64,000 bases of DNA, from assembly GCA_009763385.1 (NCBI GenBank), contig CM019828.1, forward strand, positions 20,593,000-20,656,999, given 5' to 3'. The position numbers and the translations under genes are program-made. A model generated the notes under the pieces. The model saw nothing but the letters and a program-made list of their open reading frames with translations. It did no database searches and was not told the origin of the DNA. This document shows, piece by piece, positions 57,634-64,000 of the stretch (positions are counted from its first letter, which is position 1; every line of letters begins with the position of its first letter). The stretch is from Coix lacryma-jobi var. lacryma-jobi. Its lineage: Eukaryota > Streptophyta > Magnoliopsida > Poales > Poaceae.

Positions 57634-58232
57634 GGCCAATCTTAATGGGAGTTTCATTTGAGTTTTATTTGCATTAAATAGGTTGTCACATATGCATTGT
57701 TGATGACATAGCGATGTATTTAAGAAGTAAGAGAAAAAATGAGTTTTATCTAAGGACACTCACAATGCATACTCTATCATAGAGTCTAAACCTATTTATT
57801 GCACTCCTATTTATTGTATTTTGCTGATGTGATAGTGTAGTTATTGAAGAGAGAGGAAGAAAAAACAAGACTCTAAGTCTTATTTAGACTCCAAGTCTAT
57901 GACAGCTTCGAGGTAATAAATAAACTTAGACTCCAAGTAGAGTCTGCATTGTGAGTGCCCTGAGGTCAATCTCAATGGTGAGTTTCATTGCGTTGTTTCA
58001 AGACTGTCATGTCATATGAATTAAAATAAAACTTGAATGCAACTCTCCATTGAGGGTGAGAGTTTCATTCTAAAATTTCATAGGCATTAAATTTCATGAC
58101 TCATAGAGAGTTGGTATTCGTGACAACAGAGTTTCATCTCATTTCATCTCTCTCTTCTTAAATACACTGCCATGTCATCAAACAAGCTTATGTGGCAGCA
58201 TATTTAATGCAAATGAAACTCAAATGAAACCC
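57634..58232. mobile_element. MITE cluster upstream of the cupin gene, cut by SIRE-2
   Basis: The outer MITE starts after TTA at 57634 ('ggccaatcttaatgggagtt'). Its right arm (about 58120-58232) is the complement of the left arm and stops at 'ctcaaatgaaaccc', where the SIRE-2 LTR begins. Inside are a second MITE (57754-57960) and a short third inverted-repeat unit of about 90 bp (57964-58055, 'caatctcaatggtgagtttc' to 'gcaactctccattgaggg'). Confidence 0.6.
57754..57960. mobile_element. Inner MITE, 207 bp
   Basis: Ends 'ggacactcacaatgcatact' and complement of 'gcattgtgagtgccc' form TIRs. Flanks TAA / TGA are a possible 3-bp duplication. Confidence 0.65.
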
Positions 58233-58310
58233 TGAAAGGACCTTGATGTCGCCTAGAGGGGGGGGTGAATAGGCCTGTTTAAAATCACAGCTCAAAACTT
58301 TGTTAGAGAT

Positions 58311-58393
58311 GCCCGGCACTACCGCCCTAAGCCCGGAACTGCCGCACCCCGGCACTGCCGGCCTCAGCCCGGTACTGCCGCGCCAACACTGCC
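58311..58393. repeat. cccggcactgccg motif cluster, SIRE-2 LTR, left
   Basis: Six imperfect copies of 'gcccggcactgccg' in 83 bp, some joined head to head. Confidence 0.75.
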
Positions 58394-59094
58394 CGAGCCT
58401 GCAGTTCAAAATCTACCAAGGGGAAAATAGATCGAGTAAATTACTGAGCTTCCTAAGGTAGAGTTGAACCTATTTCACCACTTGAATGTATGCAGAAATG
58501 TACAAGTGAGTAGATCGGCACCAAACCCTAAAATCACCACAAATGAAAGTGGAGAGCAATACAAACAACAAGAACACAATAGAGACAAGGTATTTATCCC
58601 GTGGTTCAGCTCGCCACCAAGGCTTGCCTATGTCCACGTTGTTGAGGAAGCCACAAAGGCTATGGTCTCTTTCAACCTTGTCCTCGTTCTCAAGTCAAGA
58701 GAGCAAGTCTCTTGAGATGAGGGTTCTTACTAGATGTAGAGGGTGATAACAAACTTCCCGGAGCTGCCACAACCAAGTTGGAAGCTTCCGAGCAACGCCT
58801 AGCCGGCTAGGAGCCTTGCTCCAAGAGTAATAAACACAATCCACCGGCTTCAACGCGAACCAAGTGCTCTAGGAGTTGTAGAACAGTTTGGGGAGCTCTC
58901 TAATGCAGTTTGGAGGGTCAAACTCTCATGGATTTGCAAGGGAAGCAAAGGAGAAGCTTGAGGGGCTCCAATGGAGAGTGAGGGAGAGAGAGAGCTGCTC
59001 TGGTCGCACTTGGGAGGAGAATGGTCGAGATGACCGTTGGGAGAGGCAGGGAGACAAAGGATATACCCCCTGCTGTCCAACAGTAACATTAAGT

Positions 59095-59167
59095 CGCGGC
59101 AGTGCCGGCCCTAGCCCGGCAGTACCGCGGCCCGGCACTTCTGCTCTCAGAGCAGAACTTCTGCTCT
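59095..59167. repeat. cccggcactgccg motif cluster, SIRE-2 LTR, right
   Basis: 'cggcagtgccgg', 'cccggcagtaccgcgg' and 'cccggcacttctgctc', followed by a perfect 17-bp-range palindrome 'tctgctctcagagcaga'. Confidence 0.75.
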
Positions 59168-60468
59168 GACACAAACAGCCAAGAATGAGGAATGGAAAAC
59201 TTGCTGTTGTGGCTTGTTTTTTAGGATGGTTTGGTGGAACTTTTGAGCACTTAGTTGCACATATAAGCTAGAGCATTGTGTCCCCCTTAATAGTACGGCT
59301 TTTCCTAAACTCAAATTAAAAGCATAAAAGAATTTAAACGCCTTTGAGCTGGATGCCGCTTTTCTTTGTAATTGGGGGTTCCACCATTTCTTATACTATC
59401 CTCTTTCTCAACATCGCTTCATAAAGGTTTGCAATCATCCTTGTCTCATCTCTTTGAGCAAACACACCCTTGAGCTTGTGACTTGAATCTTTCCAACACA
59501 TATGAGTTTAGTCCATGGCTTCAAGTCACCTCCGCTAATAATTTGATCCTCAACATAATATGACTCCTCATAGCTCGATTAGTACCTCGACTCAATGCAA
59601 GTACTCTCTTCTTCACCCTAGCCATAGTACCTCAGTCTCCTTGACCTTCACCTTCGCTTAGTACCTCGAAGACCTTTCCTTGCTATCTTCACCCTATCAA
59701 GCCATACTCAAGTCACATCACATTAAGCATCCATTGAATAATCATTTCTTCAATATTGTGATCCTTGCTTGAACATCTTATAGATATGAATGTTGAGATC
59801 AATCAAGCTTCACATAGAGTGTCATATATGAATCAACATCAATATGGTCAAGCCAGTTCACGGTTCCTTATATTCTCTCCGTTTTGGCTTGACACTCAAC
59901 ACTCACTTCAATCTATCTTCATACTTCTAGCTTGATCAAAACAATGCAAAGTGATTTCCCAAATCTTTATCTATACAAGCAAACCAAAGTAGAGACCAAC
60001 TTATATCCAATATGAGTTGTGTCCTTTGTCATTTCAGCTTTGCTTGCCATTTCCTCACTTATGCATTCTTGATTCATTCTTCATCCTTGATCAAAGCTAA
60101 TCCACTATCAAACTCTTCTTGTTCATGAAAAGCAAGCCATTATTGAGACCAATCCAAGTCATCACCTCATGTCTCATTTGTCACTTGTCAAATATGCTTG
60201 CTTTCTCATGATGCTATGATATCCCACAACATAGAAGCCATCTCATTAATTCCAGTAGCATTGTTGTCTTTTGCTTGAACTAGATTGTTTCCATAATCTT
60301 TCCATACAACAACAATACACAGTTTTGGCCTTTATTTCAACACAATGTGGAGTACCATCAAGTTTGCTACTTTTGTTGAACCTTTAATACACTTAGCAAA
60401 CTTGTTAGACCTTTAGTTGAGTTGTCATTCAATTCACCAAAACCCACTAAGGGCTAGATGCACTTACA

Positions 60469-60486
60469 ATCTCCCCCTTTTTGGTG
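60469..60486 (-). promoter_or_regulatory. SIRE-2 polypurine tract
   Basis: The minus strand reads 'caccaaaaagggggagat' directly before the LTR, identical to the tract at 50944-50961. Confidence 0.8.
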
Positions 60487-63400
60487 ATTGATGACAACAC
60501 AACTAAAGCTTACAAGAGATTGATAAATAATAAGATTTTGAATCCTATGATATAGTGAGCTCCCCCTTAATGTGTGCATTGAAAGGAATTCAATTTTTGG
60601 CCTCAAATGCCAAGTGCACATATTTAAGGAAAAGTGTGAGAACTCTCATATATCTTAGCATTCGTGGGGTGCAAGGTGTCAACATGATAAACGTGATGCT
60701 CATGACAGTTCATGCACTCAACAAGTTTAACAATACATCATTCAAGGCATGAATGTCACACACTAGCATAAGTGGTCCTTATCAAGAGCATCAATTTAAA
60801 CTATCCTTGCACACACCACATAATTTTGAAATCTTATATGCCTCTCCTTTACCCCTTTCCATCCTCATATCAATATCAATCTCTCTTCCCTTACAATGTC
60901 CCCCAAAATTTCTCCCCCTTTGGCATTAATCTCCAAAAAGGATCTCTCCACCAAAAGGAAGAAATGATGGTAGACAAGTGAGGGCTAGAGGTAGGTAAAA
61001 GTTTAGCATATATGATTTCTCTTCTATGTTTTTCTACCAAACAAAGTATGCAACACTTTAAGTCAAGATTCTCAAGAGGTTAGCATATTTAGCTCATACC
61101 TCACATAGGTGACATAACATGAGACAAACTCACACAATCACCACAAGAGGTATCAACCAAATATCTAACTCATTTTCTAATCGTCACCATAAGAACAAAC
61201 TCATGGTGTGACTCAAAATATTGCATACACATGCACACTCTAGCATGTAAGGGCCTAGATGCACAAAGGTAATACAAATGTTCATAGAGTGATATACCTT
61301 TGTTCTAAGCCTCATAATCTCCACCATGATGATGATTTTGAATTTAGTGCTTTGATGGGTCTAGCATTTCATTAAGAAAAGGATCTCATTTGTGCCCATC
61401 TCTCCTTTTCATCATCTTCAAGGAGACACTTCAAACTTGTGCTTCATCTTAGTTGAAAGTTCATTGCTAGCTCTTGTTGTCATTTTGAGATACCAATTGA
61501 AGACATATTTCTTGATATATCAATTGAAAGATTATCCACCAATATCAATTGAAATATGATCTTCATAGTTTGACACCAATGGAAGGAATCTTCACAAGTT
61601 GATGCCAATAGGAATGGATGCTTGTATCTCATAATATCACCTAGATGTCGACCTAGGGAATGCTCACGGAGACAAGAGATGGCATTAAATTGCACAAGCG
61701 ATAGTTTTACAACTAGTGACCATTTGAATGTGGAAAGCATGTGGATCACTAATTGTAAAACCTCATAACATAAACTAAATCCCCCTTATTTGATAGTGCA
61801 TACATATGTATGTGGAAAGCAAAACACATGCACTTTTGGTCAATTAAGTCTAAATAAGGGAATTTAAGCTATATTATGGAGAGTAGCTACATAAGAGTTA
61901 AAAATGTAATCCAAATAAATATGAGAGATAACATTACTATTTTGGATTGATTTGGCTATGTAGCATACCCATGAGAAACTCATTCTCACCAAGAGACTAC
62001 ACAAGTTCACTAGAAGAAAATGTTAGTCTCAAAAGACACAAGACATAGAATAGACTCCCCCTTAATATGTGCATCAAGTACTCGAACTACTTGTGAAATG
62101 CACTTGAATCACTTTAAGAGTCTAGAGGAGTTCATGCTATATCTTGGTCAAGGCACACCAAATTTGCAACAATTGAAATTATGCCAAAGAGAACATACCA
62201 CCACTTAGGTAGATAGATCACCACATAGATTTTCATTGATGTGACCATCATAAGTGAGACTTGATGATATGGATGGCCATACTTTTTCACTTGATGATTC
62301 ATGGTGAATTAAAGCTCTTGTGATCATCCAAGATCCACATTAGGTTCCTAGTTCTTTCTCTACCTAAAGCAACTCGCATAGAAAGCAAATGGTAAAGTTC
62401 ATGAAATTTGCAAATTGTGAACTAGGAGTTACCACTCTTGTTGACGAGATCCTGGGAGATCAAAGGGATGGATCCATGTGACTTGATGAGCTTTAGATGA
62501 AGAATTAGCAATGAACATCCAATCTTTACTTCTTTTCTTCAACTCACATAAATATAGTTCCTCCAAAGGATTGGGGCATCCGACAACAAAACTAGGAGCA
62601 TTTAGTTTATAAAGACTGAGACCTCCAAGAATAATCCTTGGAGCACCCAAAGATTCCATTGGAACTATCCATCCTCCTTTGAAGTTCTTCTTTCTCCAAT
62701 GTTTGAGATTACACAATATGAGCTTGAGAGAAGGCATTTTGTCTCATGAGATAGAAAGTAAACTCCCCCTCAATTTGTGCATACAAGAGTACACAAAGCA
62801 CACTTATGCACATCAACAATATGAGATCAAAGGAGAAGTCTACACTATGTTCCAACTCATTTCAAACTCCTTCAAGCTGCTTGCAATCCAACCTTTCAGA
62901 TTCTGTCTTCCTTGGAGAAAAATTCATATCTCTCAGACCATTAAGCCAATATGCATGAAATTTGGTACAGAGCTGCATCTATGAGTCCTTTAACTTCTGT
63001 AAAAATTTCAGCTCATTTGGACTCCATTTAGTCAGTCAAATCAATTTTTCACCAAAATTGCTCAAGTCTGAAACTGCATTGCTGAAACTGACATAATTCA
63101 ACCAAAAACTGGTGTTCTTCTCAGTCAATCTCCATGAAAACTGTACAGCAGCAAGTACTAGATGTATATATCATGCTCACAAAGTTTCAGGTCAATTCAT
63201 CAGTGTTTGAACCTCCAAATTCATGCTTGAAAGCAGCTAACTCAAAATTTCAGATTTCTGGACAGATTTGATAATTTTTACAATTCTTCTCTTCTTGTCC
63301 AATAATGAGGTGGTTTTGGCTTAGAATACTCACAAGATGTCATTACCATTCAGTCCTCTTGTCAATGATTGAAGTCTTGTGAATTCTTCTAATATAGCAT

Positions 63401-64000
63401 ATCCAACTCAACCTCAACATCATGCTCTAGGTCCACAAAATGGACGGTTGACAGCTGCTGTGTGTGGAGGTGTGCAGCAGTGCTGCTCATGGCCCGGCAG
63501 TGCTGCTCGTGGCCCGGCAGTGCTGCCCGTGGCCCGGCAGTGCTGCTCGTGGCCCGGCAGTGCTGCCTGCTGAGCGGCACTGCTGCTCGCACATCCGCAG
63601 TAGGTTGTAGATTATCTTCAACATGAGGAGCCTCCACATCTTGAGAGTGAGTCAACACACTCCAACTTCTACCAACCTCATCTTGCTTTAGGTGAAGAGT
63701 AACCTTTAGGCTTGTGATGCATCCAAATGATTAAGCACAACCTCTTCTTATTGATTTCCTATGAATAAGCTCAACACAAGAGGTATTAGTAGCACAAGCA
63801 CTAGTTTCTCATTTAGTAACCCTTTATGTGTGGAAGGCAAATGGGCTACCAAAATAGAGAAACCTCATAACATGGACTAAATCTCCCTTAATGCCACATG
63901 CACACTCTTTTGAGTAATGGAAGTGTGAATGTGCATGGTTGGTCATTTAAGTCCAGGGGGCAGATTTAAGCCATATTATGGTGAGTGGCTAATCATAGAC
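60487..64000 (-). other. SIRE-2 internal non-coding region
   Basis: AT-rich, with recurrent 'ctcccccttaatgtgtgcat'-like modules (about 60560, 61772, 62055, 62760, 63880) and a GC tandem repeat at 63472-63590. Frames are short; the longest minus-strand one (62429-62737, 102 codons) is not recognised. Corresponds in position to the post-pol region of the first SIRE element, but no env-like frame is visible. Confidence 0.6.
63472..63590. repeat. 20-bp tandem repeat ggcccggcagtgctgctcgt
   Basis: Starts of 'ggcccggcag' at 63491, 63511, 63531 and 63551 (period exactly 20), with decayed units on both sides. Same cccggcagtg motif as in the LTR clusters. Confidence 0.9.

Larger units (their letters stand above)
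58233..60468 (-). repeat. SIRE-2 3' LTR (2236 bp)
   Basis: TG...CA ends, flanked inside by the polypurine tract. Contains two clusters of the 'cccggcactgccg' motif and a 'tctgctctcagagcaga' palindrome (59150-59166). No long protein frame is convincing. Confidence 0.8.
58233..64000 (-). mobile_element. SIRE-2: second SIRE-like Copia element, 3' part, runs off the window
   Basis: On the minus strand: polypurine tract (60469-60486), then an LTR from 60468 to 58233 that starts 'tgtaagtgcatctagccctt' and ends 'cccccctctaggcgacatca...ctttca', like the other SIRE LTR end. The internal region to 64000 is non-coding post-pol sequence; pol and gag lie beyond the window. Target site AACCC (58228-58232) is in the MITE arm. 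Confidence 0.8.

Noticed and set aside
63472..63590. CRISPR-like short repeats
   Set aside because: Units abut without unique spacers, and the DNA is plant nuclear; it is a plain tandem repeat.

Overview
This is a piece of nuclear DNA from a grass, most likely a panicoid such as Sorghum. The evidence is the many long, nested LTR retrotransposons, the Tourist-, Stowaway- and hAT-type MITEs of grass type, GT-AG introns in plant genes, and a P450 and a cupin gene that read as cereal proteins. No bacterial or organellar signature is visible.

There are three host genes or gene remains. (1) A cytochrome P450 (CYP71 clan, CYP92-like) on the minus strand is in pieces: N-terminal exon 51868-52466, K-helix to heme-loop block 20871-21308, last 50-odd residues 12552-12721. 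About 38 kb of retrotransposons separate the pieces, and stops and frameshifts show it is dead. (2) A complete three-exon Cupin_5/DUF985-type gene lies at 53915-57381 (minus), with a 2.8-kb first intron full of MITEs. (3) A small GRF zinc-finger protein with a C-terminal membrane anchor, probably frameshifted, lies at 11495-12012 (minus).

The rest is mobile DNA. 1-1512: remnants of non-LTR elements. 1550-7845: a long-inverted-repeat element holding a MITE, which holds a Gypsy element (2023-7078) that lost its pol but keeps a large spliced antisense gene. 7934-11071: four MITEs or small Harbinger-like elements. 12722-20870: a non-coding LTR element (LARD type, minus) inserted into the P450 last exon with a CACCT target duplication. 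21309-26432: Copia-1, inserted in the P450. 26433-51867: a SIRE/Maximus-like Copia with gag, pol and env-like regions, inserted in the 3' LTR of Copia-1. 27759-40406: Gypsy-3, inserted in the 5' LTR of the SIRE element (TSD CTTAC). 31232-34214: a solo LTR inside the gag of Gypsy-3. So five layers (P450 > Copia-1 > SIRE > Gypsy-3 > solo LTR) can be read. 58233-64000 and beyond: 3' LTR and internal region of a second SIRE-like element on the minus strand, inserted in a MITE cluster.

The most unusual signal is that three unrelated elements (the LARD and both SIRE-like copies) each carry their own short GC-rich, self-complementary motif. It is repeated many times in the LTRs and again in the non-coding internal region, and the motif differs from element to element. 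No new immune, metabolic or mobile system with a clear function is visible; the interest lies in retroelement structure and in how the P450 was taken apart.
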